DNA of 64,000 nucleotides from JABDMH01 sp965223215 (lineage in GTDB: Bacteria > Bacteroidota > Bacteroidia > Chitinophagales > Saprospiraceae), in contig CBDCVZ010000010.1 in NCBI GenBank assembly GCA_965223215.1, positions 558,001 to 622,000 of the forward strand, given 5' to 3'. Positions 28,286 to 37,558 of the stretch are shown here, in pieces. The first letter of the stretch is position 1. Each line of letters opens with the position of its first letter. The notes beneath the pieces were generated by a model. It made no database searches and was not told the DNA's origin. It saw only the letters and a list, made by a program, of their open reading frames with translations. Made by a program: the position numbers and the translations under genes.

Positions 28286-31276
28286 ATGCATAAACTGAAA
28301 CTCGCGACAAAGTACGACTGGTGTGTTACGATGATGGTCATTTGTACCGTGTCGTCCTTATTCACAAATAGCATATTTGCTGGCAAGTCTAATTTGATCG
28401 TGGACTTTTCCGCTTCCATTCACGGTCGTGTCATTGATGCACAGACTGGCGAAGGATTGCCAGCAGCAACCATCCTTATCAAAGGGTCAACGATTGGTAC
28501 AGCCACTGACTTAGATGGTCACTATCGGTTGACGGGAATCCAAGCTGGCACGCATACATTATTATTTTCTTATATAGGATATGAACCTGATAGTTTGGTT
28601 GTTACACTAGAGGAAGGTGAAGATTTGGAGCAAGATTTTTCAATGAAAATCTACGCTATTCAAGGAGTGGAGATTATCGTCACTGGACAGCGTTCAGGTC
28701 AGCAAGCGGCCATCAACCAACAAGTCAAGGCAAACACCATTATTAATGTGGTGTCAGCGGAACGCATACAGGAATTACCGGACGAAAATGCTGCAGAATC
28801 CGTAGGAAGGTTACCTGGCGTTTCTGTAAGTCGAAGTGGAGGAGAAGGGCAACGGGTAAATATTAGAGGTCTATCACCAAAATTTAGTTCAGTCACAGTC
28901 GATGGTGTTAAGATTCCTGCCACCGGACAGGGTCGAAGGGTTTTTTCTATCGCACAGGGCGGTGGCCAGTCCAATTATACCCCAAGCTTGGATGATCGCT
29001 CAGTCGATCTGAGCATGATTTCTTCTGAGGCATTGGCCGGCATTGAAGTATACAAATCCCTTACCCCAGATCAGGATGGTGATGCCATTGGCGGCAAAGT
29101 TAATTTTATTACGAAGAAGGCTCCAGAAGGTTCGTCTTATCGATTGAATGCCCAAATAGGTCGCAATCATTTTCATAAAACGACCGAGAACGTCAAGGCT
29201 AATGGGGTATATAGTAATCGGGTTTTTAAAGATAGGTTGGGTATCATTGCCACAGGTGGGTTTTCATTGGTGGATCGAAGTTCCGATCAAGACGAGGTAG
29301 ATTACGAGTTTAGAGGCGGCACAACTTTGAATGGTTTATCGACTTCTGATAACATGACGACCAGAGGTCGTTATAATGGTAGTATGGTGTTAGACTATAC
29401 GGTTGCTGAAAAACATGCCCTAACACTTTCTGGTATGTATGCCCAAACCGACGTTGATAACCAGTGGCGCCGAAATCGGGTTGGTTCTTTGAGCAATAGC
29501 GCAACTTGGAGTGCCGGTCGAAGCAAATCAAACATTAGTTTGTTGAATCTTAGTTTGGGTGCAGTACATACCTACCCAAATCTTGATGTTGACTGGAAAG
29601 TGAACTTTGTACAAACTGAAGATGAGAATCCCTTTAGTTATAGTTATGGTTTTGGAGAGCCCAATCCTTTGACAAATGTTGATTTACCTAGACAGGATCC
29701 TTACCTCACTATGGAATATACCAACTTTAATGCCGAAACAGCTACTGGTGGGATACCTGGAGGTGGGGCAAATAATCGTAGATCCGATGAAAACTGGATC
29801 GGCCAATTAAATATTAAGAAACAGCTACGATTATCTAATACCATCAACGGCTTTTTGAAGTTTGGGGGAAAACTTCAGTCTAAGGATAGAAGCCGACGAC
29901 AGACCAATGGAACTCGTGTGCAAGGTCGGCTGTATATTGAAACCTACCTACAAGATAATCCTGAATCGATCACAAATCGAAACGGTATTAGTGCCGCAAA
30001 TTTCCTCGATAACAGTATCTCGATTGAACCCTTTTTTAATGGAAAGTATCCTTTTCCGATTGTGCTCGATACAGAAACACCAAAGCAATTGTTTGATCGA
30101 TATGCACATTTGAGAGTGCCTAATATCGTAGATGGTCGGGGAGATTATGAAGCATTTGAAAACATCTATGCTGGATACATCATGACTGACCTAAATCTTG
30201 GCCCAAGGATAAGCTTGGTAGGTGGAGTCCGTTATGAACACAGCGACAATAATTATGCAGCCTATCGAGATATCAATTACTCGGAATTTCTCAATGATGA
30301 TGGAATGTCACTCGGTACGCAAGGTACCATTGAGTGGGCAACATCCGAACAGAACTATGGTGAATGGCTGCCCATGGTGAATGCCAAGCTAAAGATTTTG
30401 GCATCGGAAGATAATAGCAATGGATTGGACTTGAGATTAGCGACTACTCGCACTATCACCCGGCCAGATTATTACAACTTGACACCATTTCAAAGGATTA
30501 ATGTTCAATCAGATGTCATCACCAGATCTGAGCCCGGATTACTTCCTACCCTTGGGTGGAATTATGATGCGTTTATCACCCTCTTTAATAATAAATTTGG
30601 CCTCCTGACAATCGGTGGCTTTTATAAAGAACTAGAGAATATTGATTTCTTGTATAATCGAATTCTAGAAGCTGACAAGGTAGAGGAACGGTTTAGTGAT
30701 TTTGGAATTGGGGGTGGCTCTTTCTCAGTGATCGAACCACTCAATGCAGAAGGAATCACCACCGTAAAGGGATATGAAATAGAACTGCAAACCAATCTGT
30801 CATTCTTGCCAAGTCCCTTTGATGGTATTGTCCTATATGGCAACTTCTCAGAGATTGCATCACGAGCTATTTATCCCTTTAGGATTTCTCAATTTAACTT
30901 AAAGACCTTCAAGAGCGAGTTAATTGATACTTCACGAATTTTACAGATGCCAGGTCAATCCGATCAAATCGCGAATGTCTCTATAGGCTACGATAAGGGT
31001 CGATTCTCGGGTCGTATTTCTTGGAATTACCAAGGTCCATCACTTGCTGTGTTGAGTTCTAATGAGGAACTCGATGTTTGGACAAATGAGTTTTCGAGAA
31101 TCGATATTAGTTTGAATATTAGAATCACAGACCACCTCAAGATAATTGGTAGTGTAACTAATTTGCAAAACATGAGTGACAAGAGCTTCACCGGAACTAT
31201 TTTATTACCGGGTACTGAGAGTATATATGGCACTACCAGTTGGCTGGGCATCCGGTACAGCGGAGGAAAAAATTAA
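28286..31276 (+). CDS. TonB-dependent receptor without STN domain, paralogue of upstream gene
   Basis: About 996 residues from ATG 28286; an in-frame TTG at 28265 is possible. After the signal peptide comes the carboxypeptidase-like domain (HGRVIDAQTGEGLPAATIL), then plug and barrel nearly collinear with the preceding receptor, to the terminal SWLGIRYSGGKN. The STN domain is missing, so it should transport without signalling through FecR. Long stretches are almost identical in DNA with the upstream gene, for example around 28990-29100. The pair is a tandem duplication with division of labour, or recent gene conversion. It probably imports oligosaccharides through TonB. Confidence 0.93.
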   Translation: MHKLKLATKYDWCVTMMVICTVSSLFTNSIFAGKSNLIVDFSASIHGRVIDAQTGEGLPAATILIKGSTIGTATDLDGHYRLTGIQAGTHTLLFSYIGYEPDSLVVTLEEGEDLEQDFSMKIYAIQGVEIIVTGQRSGQQAAINQQVKANTIINVVSAERIQELPDENAAESVGRLPGVSVSRSGGEGQRVNIRGLSPKFSSVTVDGVKIPATGQGRRVFSIAQGGGQSNYTPSLDDRSVDLSMISSEALAGIEVYKSLTPDQDGDAIGGKVNFITKKAPEGSSYRLNAQIGRNHFHKTTENVKANGVYSNRVFKDRLGIIATGGFSLVDRSSDQDEVDYEFRGGTTLNGLSTSDNMTTRGRYNGSMVLDYTVAEKHALTLSGMYAQTDVDNQWRRNRVGSLSNSATWSAGRSKSNISLLNLSLGAVHTYPNLDVDWKVNFVQTEDENPFSYSYGFGEPNPLTNVDLPRQDPYLTMEYTNFNAETATGGIPGGGANNRRSDENWIGQLNIKKQLRLSNTINGFLKFGGKLQSKDRSRRQTNGTRVQGRLYIETYLQDNPESITNRNGISAANFLDNSISIEPFFNGKYPFPIVLDTETPKQLFDRYAHLRVPNIVDGRGDYEAFENIYAGYIMTDLNLGPRISLVGGVRYEHSDNNYAAYRDINYSEFLNDDGMSLGTQGTIEWATSEQNYGEWLPMVNAKLKILASEDNSNGLDLRLATTRTITRPDYYNLTPFQRINVQSDVITRSEPGLLPTLGWNYDAFITLFNNKFGLLTIGGFYKELENIDFLYNRILEADKVEERFSDFGIGGGSFSVIEPLNAEGITTVKGYEIELQTNLSFLPSPFDGIVLYGNFSEIASRAIYPFRISQFNLKTFKSELIDTSRILQMPGQSDQIANVSIGYDKGRFSGRISWNYQGPSLAVLSSNEELDVWTNEFSRIDISLNIRITDHLKIIGSVTNLQNMSDKSFTGTILLPGTESIYGTTSWLGIRYSGGKN

Positions 31277-31335
31277 TTCTTTATTTTGAAAGGTATTTTA
31301 CAATTTAAATCTTTTTATCACATAAAAAAATCGAT

Positions 31336-32919
31336 ATGAAAAACTGCTACATTTTATTTGTTTGTGCCCTAATGTGCTCAATGGTTGCATCTGCACAACG
31401 GGAGATGATCATTGAGCCCGGTACCATTGATGGCATTCGTGATGCGGTTGAGGCAGATCTAGTGGCTACAGACACTCCAACAGTCGCAGCCACCAAGTAT
31501 ATTCTCCGTCGGGATGGAACATATCCTTTTACGGAGGAGTGGAGACCAACCTACCGACTTCATTTGGAAGCTGAAGAGGGTGAGGGTAAGCGCCCGATCA
31601 TGCTTTCGATTCACCCGGCTTCTGGTCAGGCACCGAGTTTTTGTCGTGTGCTGAATAGCTTTGAGTGGCGAGGTATTTCGTTCCCAGGGGTTGATAGCGA
31701 CGATCAGCACACAGACAATGCACCATTCCGCCCACGGGGCGATGGATTTACCAGTATCATTAATGATAACCTGGTGGAGAATCAACGTCTGGATGTCCTG
31801 CGTATGGATGGTTCTGAGCAATCCTGCTATTTTACTGAAAATATTATGCGCAATGGTTACCAAAGAAACCTTTGGAATAAAGGTGGTGGAGGTTTGTTTA
31901 CAAGAGGTAATCACCAAGACACGGTGATCTGGAACCACAATACTTACTTTAACAGCACATGTGTGGTTGGATATCAAAACGATGGCGGAGAGGGTGTTGA
32001 TTACATGGAATTTAACAATAATACCATTGTAAGTGTGGGTGGACTTCAACAACCTGGTCAATACGGTGGTGTAGAGAGACATGCTGCAATCAACTTGGGC
32101 ATACCACAAAATGTAACGGTAGAGAACAATATTTTCTACAATGTCGGTTACATGGGAATTGATTCACAATTTTCTGACCGGCACTTCATCTTCTTTATTA
32201 AGCCAACAGACAGTACGCAAAGTATTGTCTTTAGGAATAATAATATATACCAAGATGAAGACCTATGGGCTGTTCCCATCCCAGATACTGCGGTACCATA
32301 TACCATGTGGAATCCCGAAATGGATTCACTAATTACTTCGGTAGAGGGTGGCACCGCTGCTAGTTTTAACTTCGTATATGAAAATAACATTGCAGAAATG
32401 CTAGAATTCGGTAATCCAGCCAGTACCGTTGAGGAGCCTAAAATGGTAAAGGCTCTATATTGGAGCGATCCTGCTAATATCATTATTGATCCACTGATTT
32501 TGGATCTTTCAAAAGATCTCTATGATCTAGATTATGGCTATCAGATGGATGCTCAGTCTTTTACTCATGGCACCGATGGATTACCGCTCGGAGCGAAAAG
32601 ATGGCATAACGTCGTATCAGATATAATCAATTATGATGCACAAAGTGATTTCACAGTGCACGGCAACTTTCCTAATCCATTTACCGAGTCAACCACTTTG
32701 ACTTTTGATCTCAAAGAATCTGCAGTAGTAGATGTCACTGTTTATGATTTGCAAGGTAGAGTAGTACACGCTACCCAGGAAAGTGCTTTTGGCCCAGGTG
32801 AAAATCACCAAATCGAGATCAATCGCCGAGGTCTGTCGGCAGGAATGTACCCTTACAAAGTGAGAACAGCCATTTCAGCCGGGACAATTGAAGTGGCTCG
32901 CATCATGGTGATAAAGTAG
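31336..32919 (+). CDS. Secreted right-handed beta-helix protein with T9SS sorting domain
   Basis: A 527-residue protein with signal peptide (ending ASAQ) and a parallel beta-helix with Asn-rich coils such as YFTENIMRNG, VIWNHNTYFNST, MEFNNNTIVSVGG and VTVENNIFYNVGY. The C-terminal 85 residues are a Por-type sorting domain: FPNPFTESTTLTF, VDVTVYDLQGRVV and GLSAGMYPYKV. The protein should therefore be secreted by the type IX system and attached to the surface. Beta-helix folds are common in polysaccharide lyases and epimerases, but I see no certain active site, so it may be a binding protein. It follows the TonB receptors by 60 bases and may be their surface partner in place of SusD. Confidence 0.82.
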   Translation: MKNCYILFVCALMCSMVASAQREMIIEPGTIDGIRDAVEADLVATDTPTVAATKYILRRDGTYPFTEEWRPTYRLHLEAEEGEGKRPIMLSIHPASGQAPSFCRVLNSFEWRGISFPGVDSDDQHTDNAPFRPRGDGFTSIINDNLVENQRLDVLRMDGSEQSCYFTENIMRNGYQRNLWNKGGGGLFTRGNHQDTVIWNHNTYFNSTCVVGYQNDGGEGVDYMEFNNNTIVSVGGLQQPGQYGGVERHAAINLGIPQNVTVENNIFYNVGYMGIDSQFSDRHFIFFIKPTDSTQSIVFRNNNIYQDEDLWAVPIPDTAVPYTMWNPEMDSLITSVEGGTAASFNFVYENNIAEMLEFGNPASTVEEPKMVKALYWSDPANIIIDPLILDLSKDLYDLDYGYQMDAQSFTHGTDGLPLGAKRWHNVVSDIINYDAQSDFTVHGNFPNPFTESTTLTFDLKESAVVDVTVYDLQGRVVHATQESAFGPGENHQIEINRRGLSAGMYPYKVRTAISAGTIEVARIMVIK

Positions 32920-32961
32920 AAAACAAAAACATTAGCAGTCTTTTCTCTTCAGATAGGATGT

Positions 32962-33001
32962 ATTCGGGAGATCTAGTAAATAATGCTTAGATCTCCCGAA
33001 T
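32962..33001 (+). terminator. 13-base-pair perfect hairpin after beta-helix gene
   Basis: ATTCGGGAGATCT at 32962-32974 is fully complementary to AGATCTCCCGAAT at 32989-33001, with a 14-base loop. No T run follows directly; a TTTTTT lies about 20 bases later. Position between two same-strand genes fits a terminator or mRNA processing site. Confidence 0.5.
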
Positions 33002-33088
33002 CTAAATCCAATCATTGTGATTTTTTGTCTCAATGGTTGAAGTCATATTGTTTGTTGCAGAATCCATTTATCAATCGTTGTACGATAT

Positions 33089-34051
33089 ATGAGGGACATT
33101 TACCCTGTTTTTCTATGGTTATTTTTCTTTTCATGTATTGGAGGAAATGGTAAGAAAGTAAAGCATGATTTAATCCCACCGGACGGAAAGAAAATGTACT
33201 TTTCCCATCAACATAGCTATTCTACAGATCAGGAAAGATTGTTTGACCAATCAACTGGAAACAAAGGACCGGCAGGTATTGTTTTTTATACTTCTATTTT
33301 AATGGACCTTTCCAATCATATTGTGGAGGGAAATCAAATTGAGGATCTTGTCCCATTCCTGGATCAGAACAAAAATATTTGTCCCGTCCTCATTATGCTG
33401 GTGGACAAGACTATGTATCGCAGGATTCAGGAAGGAGAATTTGATGATCGAATCGAAAGGTTAGCTAAGTTTCTGACTCAAGTTGATCGTCCCATCTACC
33501 TAAGCATTGGATTCGATGTGAATCATCCGATCTATGGTAATGAACCTTCTTTCTATGTTAGTACCTATCGATATCTTGTTGATAAATTAAGGCAATACGA
33601 AGTAGGAAATCTTTCACTAGTTTGGCACATTATCAGCATGTCTCCGGGATACAGGGATAAAGATCCGATCGAATGGTTTCCCGGTCAGGACTATGTAGAT
33701 TGGTTAGGAACAAATGTGACGCAGATATTGGATGCTCACGTGGTGACTAAAGTACGATTTCAAGCCACAAATTTTGAACGATTGTTTTCGATTGCCGATG
33801 AGTTTGAGCTTCCTATCATGATTATGGAATCTAGTTCCCGCAGTGTACAAAAGAATTTTGGATATAAAGGAGAAGCCCTTTGGGAGTTTTGGTATAAACC
33901 TTTTTTTGATTTCGTGGAGGGTAACAAGCGGGTGAAAGCGTTTTCTCATATGACACAAGATTGGCTCATGGATGATGTCATTTGGGGAAATTTCACGGAA
34001 CGCTTAGCAGATGACCGGTATGTATTTGCAAATCATGGCAGTGCAAACTAA
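33089..34051 (+). CDS. GH26-like lipoprotein
   Basis: A 320-residue probable lipoprotein (FFSC, Cys16, after a hydrophobic leader). The pattern RPIYLSIGFDVNHP, then SLVWH, then EWFPGQDYVDWLGTNV and IMIMESSSR is that of GH26-type mannanase/xylanase relatives with a TIM barrel. The nucleophile strand keeps Glu247, but the acid/base position that normally reads Glu appears as Asp143. It may be a weak or altered enzyme, or a binding protein. It lies 170 bases after the beta-helix gene, separated by a strong hairpin, and is followed closely by a small secreted protein gene (16 bases). Confidence 0.6.
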   Translation: MRDIYPVFLWLFFFSCIGGNGKKVKHDLIPPDGKKMYFSHQHSYSTDQERLFDQSTGNKGPAGIVFYTSILMDLSNHIVEGNQIEDLVPFLDQNKNICPVLIMLVDKTMYRRIQEGEFDDRIERLAKFLTQVDRPIYLSIGFDVNHPIYGNEPSFYVSTYRYLVDKLRQYEVGNLSLVWHIISMSPGYRDKDPIEWFPGQDYVDWLGTNVTQILDAHVVTKVRFQATNFERLFSIADEFELPIMIMESSSRSVQKNFGYKGEALWEFWYKPFFDFVEGNKRVKAFSHMTQDWLMDDVIWGNFTERLADDRYVFANHGSAN

Positions 34052-34067
34052 GCATTGAAATATTGGC

Positions 34068-34496
34068 ATGAAAGGAAAACTTAAATACAAACTAATCATG
34101 CTGGGAGTCCTTTTTATCTGGGGCTTTACGGCCAAAGACTTAATTCCCTTGGTGCCACTGGTCGACAACGAGCAGGACTTCCCTCACCAGGTACTAGTGG
34201 CTGCCACATTCGAAAAGAATTGTGACGATTTGATTGCCGCTCTGGTACAGCGTGGTGTAAACAATGATCGAAAACTCCGACCACTTCAATGGTATGGTTT
34301 TGATTGTCTCGAAATCGAGATTATTCAACCCACCTTAACCAGATCAGGTGATACAAATTTTTCTTTTAGATCGACTATAATTCTCGGACCAAAATATGAA
34401 AAGGCATCTACGCCAGTTTTTAATAAGGGCCTGAATCTGGTACGTATCAGATCTAATTTTGGAGAGCAAATAAAAAAGGAAATTGTGGTGGATTAA
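34068..34496 (+). CDS. Small exported protein of unknown function
   Basis: A 142-residue protein with an N-terminal hydrophobic segment (about 8-22) that acts as signal peptide or anchor. The rest is probably a beta-rich domain, with NFSFRSTIILGPKY and KGLNLVRIRSN. I do not recognise the family. It is 16 bases after the GH26-like gene, clearly co-transcribed, and is closed by a good terminator. Confidence 0.6.
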   Translation: MKGKLKYKLIMLGVLFIWGFTAKDLIPLVPLVDNEQDFPHQVLVAATFEKNCDDLIAALVQRGVNNDRKLRPLQWYGFDCLEIEIIQPTLTRSGDTNFSFRSTIILGPKYEKASTPVFNKGLNLVRIRSNFGEQIKKEIVVD

Positions 34497-34534
34497 CATC
34501 ACTTTCTAAAAGAACTTCATTGATAGCAGTAATT

Positions 34535-34579
34535 GGGAAGGTGGATCACATTCTGTGGCAGCCTTCCCTTATTTTTTCC
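34535..34579 (+). terminator. Rho-independent terminator
   Basis: GGGAAGG at 34535-34541 pairs with CCTTCCC at 34562-34568; an inner CACA/TGTG pair strengthens the stem, and a T-rich tail (34569-34579) follows. It ends the operon of the two preceding genes. The rest of the 301-base gap to 34797 shows nothing further. Confidence 0.72.
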
Positions 34580-34797
34580 ACTTGGCCATTTCAAGAAGTT
34601 ATTGCACCAACATGAACCATCGTCAGCTAGGGGAGGAGTAATCTTTCGAGGTTGTTGCTCCGTCCTTTTATATTTAGAGGATACTTTGCTGACTATGATT
34701 CGAGAGACGCAGGTTCAGGCAAAAATGCATATTTTCAAGAGAAGAACCGTGCGGAAAACAGATTGATATAGATCATAATTTTAGAGCGAGGCAAAAA

Positions 34798-36057
34798 ATG
34801 AATCGAAGACAACATCTGGCTAAATTGGGGTGCGGAATGGCCGCTGGACTCTCGATCACTTCCTGGCCCTACCGGCAGCTCGGTCGAGCGATTGGTGGGT
34901 TTGGAATTAATCATTTGCTGGTGCGTTCCAGTTGGCAGACCATTAATATTGGGGATATTGCGCACACACCGGGACTCTTGAGATTGTTGCGTGATGCCTA
35001 TCCAACGCTTAAAATTTCTTTGTGGGCTAATGACTTGGGGAATGGAGTGGAAAATATGTTGAAACATAGGTTTCCTGAGGTACATATTTTTACCACTCGC
35101 GAGGAGCCGAGTGTTCGAGCAGCCATCGAACCGTGTGATTTCTTGTTGCACGGATCCGGCCCATTCTTAGTCGGTCGAAGGGAAATAGATCGATGGCGTA
35201 GGGAAACAAATAAACCCTATGGAGTTTTTGGAATCACCTTTGGTGAACATGAAGAACTGCCTCAGATGATCGATTTGCTGAATGGAGCGAGATTCGTGTT
35301 TTTCCGCGACTCTCGATCGCTGGCATTTGCTCACTCGCAAGGCGTCAGTGGTCCGCAAATGGCATTTGGACCAGATGCTGCCTTTGCCACTGACGTCAGG
35401 AACGATGTTGCTGCACAAAAGTACTTGGCCGCAAACGGATTGGAGGAGAACGAATTTGTTTGTGTCATTCCAAGATATCGCTTCACACCCAATTGGCTCA
35501 TTCCCAGTAAAAAAAGAGCCTTTAATCCGGAGAAAGATGCGGTCAACCAAGCAAAAAAGGAACACGATCATAAACCCCTCCGTGAAGCCATCGTTCAAAT
35601 TGCTCGCCACACCGATCTTAAAGTATTGATCTGTCCGGAGGATGTCACCCAGGTTAAGATTGGTGGTGAAATGCTCTACGATCCACTTCCAGAAGCCGTC
35701 AAGAGAAAGGTTGTTTGGCGAAATGAATATTGGTTAACGGATGAAGCACTGAGTACCTACCGACGATCTAGGGGTTTATTTGGACTTGAGATGCATTCAC
35801 CAATCATGTGCATTGGAAATGGAATTCCAGCCTTGGTTGGTAGATTCAGAGAACAGACGAGTAAGGGTTATATGTGGGAAGACATTGGCTTGTCGGAATG
35901 GTTGTTTGATATGGACGATGAGAAAGATTATCAGCGCTATGTCCCAACGGTGATGGAAATGGTAACCAATACCGATGAGAGCCAGAATAAGGCTCGATCG
36001 GCCAGGCAATTTGTTTTTAACAAATTTCGGGAGAGACTGCAATTTTTAGAAGAATAA
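34798..36057 (+). CDS. Polysaccharide pyruvyl-transferase family protein with twin-Arg leader
   Basis: A 419-residue protein of the PF04230 family: an N-terminal Rossmann-like half with INIGDIAHTPGLLRLL (about 50-65), DFLLHGSGPFLVGR, and a C-terminal half with LFGLEMHSPIMCIGNGIPAL. Family members normally attach pyruvate ketals to polysaccharides in the cytoplasm, using PEP. Here the start MNRRQHLAKLGCGMAAGLS looks like a twin-arginine export leader, which does not fit a PEP-dependent enzyme. The protein may have been recruited for another job, or the leader may be a short unexported tail. It lies alone, 301 bases from its upstream neighbour. Confidence 0.75.
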   Translation: MNRRQHLAKLGCGMAAGLSITSWPYRQLGRAIGGFGINHLLVRSSWQTINIGDIAHTPGLLRLLRDAYPTLKISLWANDLGNGVENMLKHRFPEVHIFTTREEPSVRAAIEPCDFLLHGSGPFLVGRREIDRWRRETNKPYGVFGITFGEHEELPQMIDLLNGARFVFFRDSRSLAFAHSQGVSGPQMAFGPDAAFATDVRNDVAAQKYLAANGLEENEFVCVIPRYRFTPNWLIPSKKRAFNPEKDAVNQAKKEHDHKPLREAIVQIARHTDLKVLICPEDVTQVKIGGEMLYDPLPEAVKRKVVWRNEYWLTDEALSTYRRSRGLFGLEMHSPIMCIGNGIPALVGRFREQTSKGYMWEDIGLSEWLFDMDDEKDYQRYVPTVMEMVTNTDESQNKARSARQFVFNKFRERLQFLEE

Positions 36058-36113
36058 TTCCTCTCTATCGGGGAGTTAGTTTTTAAGTGATTTCAATTTA
36101 GCTTTGAATTCGT

Positions 36114-37499
36114 ATGGAGACTCAAAGGATGGTTTTATGGGCGATCATTGTTTCTATATGCTGCTCATTGGCAACCTTTCGAGATGTGCAGGAAGCCTAT
36201 GTATTGGCACGAAAAATTGCAGTTCCAACGCAGTTTGTTATACAGCACTCAGACAGCGACTATGGTGGTGATCTTAGAATTGGAGATTTACAAAATAGAG
36301 GTCAGGTTGATTTCTTAATTTATCGTGGGGCACAACTCGAAGAAGGAGGAGCTTCCCATCCAGTATTTTTAGGCGCCTTTGATTTAGACGGCGAAGTGCT
36401 GTGGTCACTGGGGGCCGGGGGTGTGCAACCCAATCGCCCAGGAGCCGTCGCCATTCATGATATTGACGCCGATGGCCACGCAGAAGTCATTGCATTAATT
36501 TCGGATGGTGATACCCTCTCTGATCCCTTTTCGCTGAAGGGAACCAGACTGTGCATTTTAGATGGGAAAACTGGACTTCTAGAAAAATCAAATGCGCCGC
36601 AAGAGTTGATTTCCATGACGGGGCGAGGACCGAATTGGGTGCACCAAAGGATTCTGATTGCTAATTTGCTAGGACATAAATCTCCTCAAGAATTCATCAT
36701 AAAAGTTGGCAAAAAAGTCTTTGCTTTTGATCAAAATCTCACCCTACTTTGGAGTTATTTCCATCCCAATGATACCTATCAAGCGTGCCCAGCATACATA
36801 CCAGCAGTGGGAGACGTAGACAACGATGGTAGGGATGAAGTCAATGGCGGATACTATCTAATTGATGATGATGGAACGGTCTTGTGGGATCGCACCCTGG
36901 GTCGCAATATGGATTGTGTAGTCATTGATTATTGGGATTCCGATACGATCAAGAGAGCCTTGTGTTCAGGGGCGGGTTTTGTGCTCGATCACCATGGTGA
37001 TACGCTATTACATCTTGGACAAGAACTGATTCCACACGGACAGGAAATGCGGGTGGGTGATTTCCTGAAGGATGTACCAGGACGTGAATTATTTATTCGC
37101 CACCTAGGTCACCAACCAGATGTGGTACTCATTGGCCAAGGTGGCCGTCTGCTTAACCAATTTCAACTGAATGAGTCTCCAAATCATACGGGTATGATGT
37201 CGGTGAACTGGTATGGACCGGATGAAATGGCTCTATTGTACAATGGCGGTGCACTTTTTGATGGCGAGGGTGTTATGCGTTTGAAATTTGCAGAACTACC
37301 TGATCCACGTGGTCCGCAGAGACAGGGTTGGTATCACGCCATTCCAGTCGACCTTTATGGAAATGATGGCGAGGATCTAGTCATCTATAATCCGTGGACT
37401 ACCGATATTTTCATCTTTTCAGGAGATACAAGTTCGACGCCATCATTGAAATCCTACCAACCCAACGCTAGGCAGTACAACCCCCGCCTAATGGACTGA
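36114..37499 (+). CDS. FG-GAP/rhamnogalacturonan-lyase-like beta-propeller protein
   Basis: A 461-residue exported propeller. The N-terminus has a hydrophobic stretch (about 5-20). Calcium-binding FG-GAP loops are clear: HDIDADGHAEVIA and GDVDNDGRDEVNGG, with further blades at VVIDYWDSD, MRVGDFLKDVPGRE and VDLYGNDGEDLV. The pattern resembles PL11-type rhamnogalacturonan lyases and related exported propellers, but I cannot identify a catalytic Lys/Tyr pair. It may be a lyase or a sugar-binding protein. It is 56 bases downstream of the pyruvyl-transferase gene and converges on the DUF1080 gene. Confidence 0.7.
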   Translation: METQRMVLWAIIVSICCSLATFRDVQEAYVLARKIAVPTQFVIQHSDSDYGGDLRIGDLQNRGQVDFLIYRGAQLEEGGASHPVFLGAFDLDGEVLWSLGAGGVQPNRPGAVAIHDIDADGHAEVIALISDGDTLSDPFSLKGTRLCILDGKTGLLEKSNAPQELISMTGRGPNWVHQRILIANLLGHKSPQEFIIKVGKKVFAFDQNLTLLWSYFHPNDTYQACPAYIPAVGDVDNDGRDEVNGGYYLIDDDGTVLWDRTLGRNMDCVVIDYWDSDTIKRALCSGAGFVLDHHGDTLLHLGQELIPHGQEMRVGDFLKDVPGRELFIRHLGHQPDVVLIGQGGRLLNQFQLNESPNHTGMMSVNWYGPDEMALLYNGGALFDGEGVMRLKFAELPDPRGPQRQGWYHAIPVDLYGNDGEDLVIYNPWTTDIFIFSGDTSSTPSLKSYQPNARQYNPRLMD

Positions 37500-37558
37500 T
37501 GAGAGTTGATTGGGTGGATCAGCTTCGCTTGATTCTTAAGTTGAGCCTGTAAACTCAG

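Noticed and set aside
31459..32109. 216-codon minus-strand frame inside the beta-helix gene
   Set aside because: Antisense shadow of a gene with signal peptide, repeats and sorting domain.
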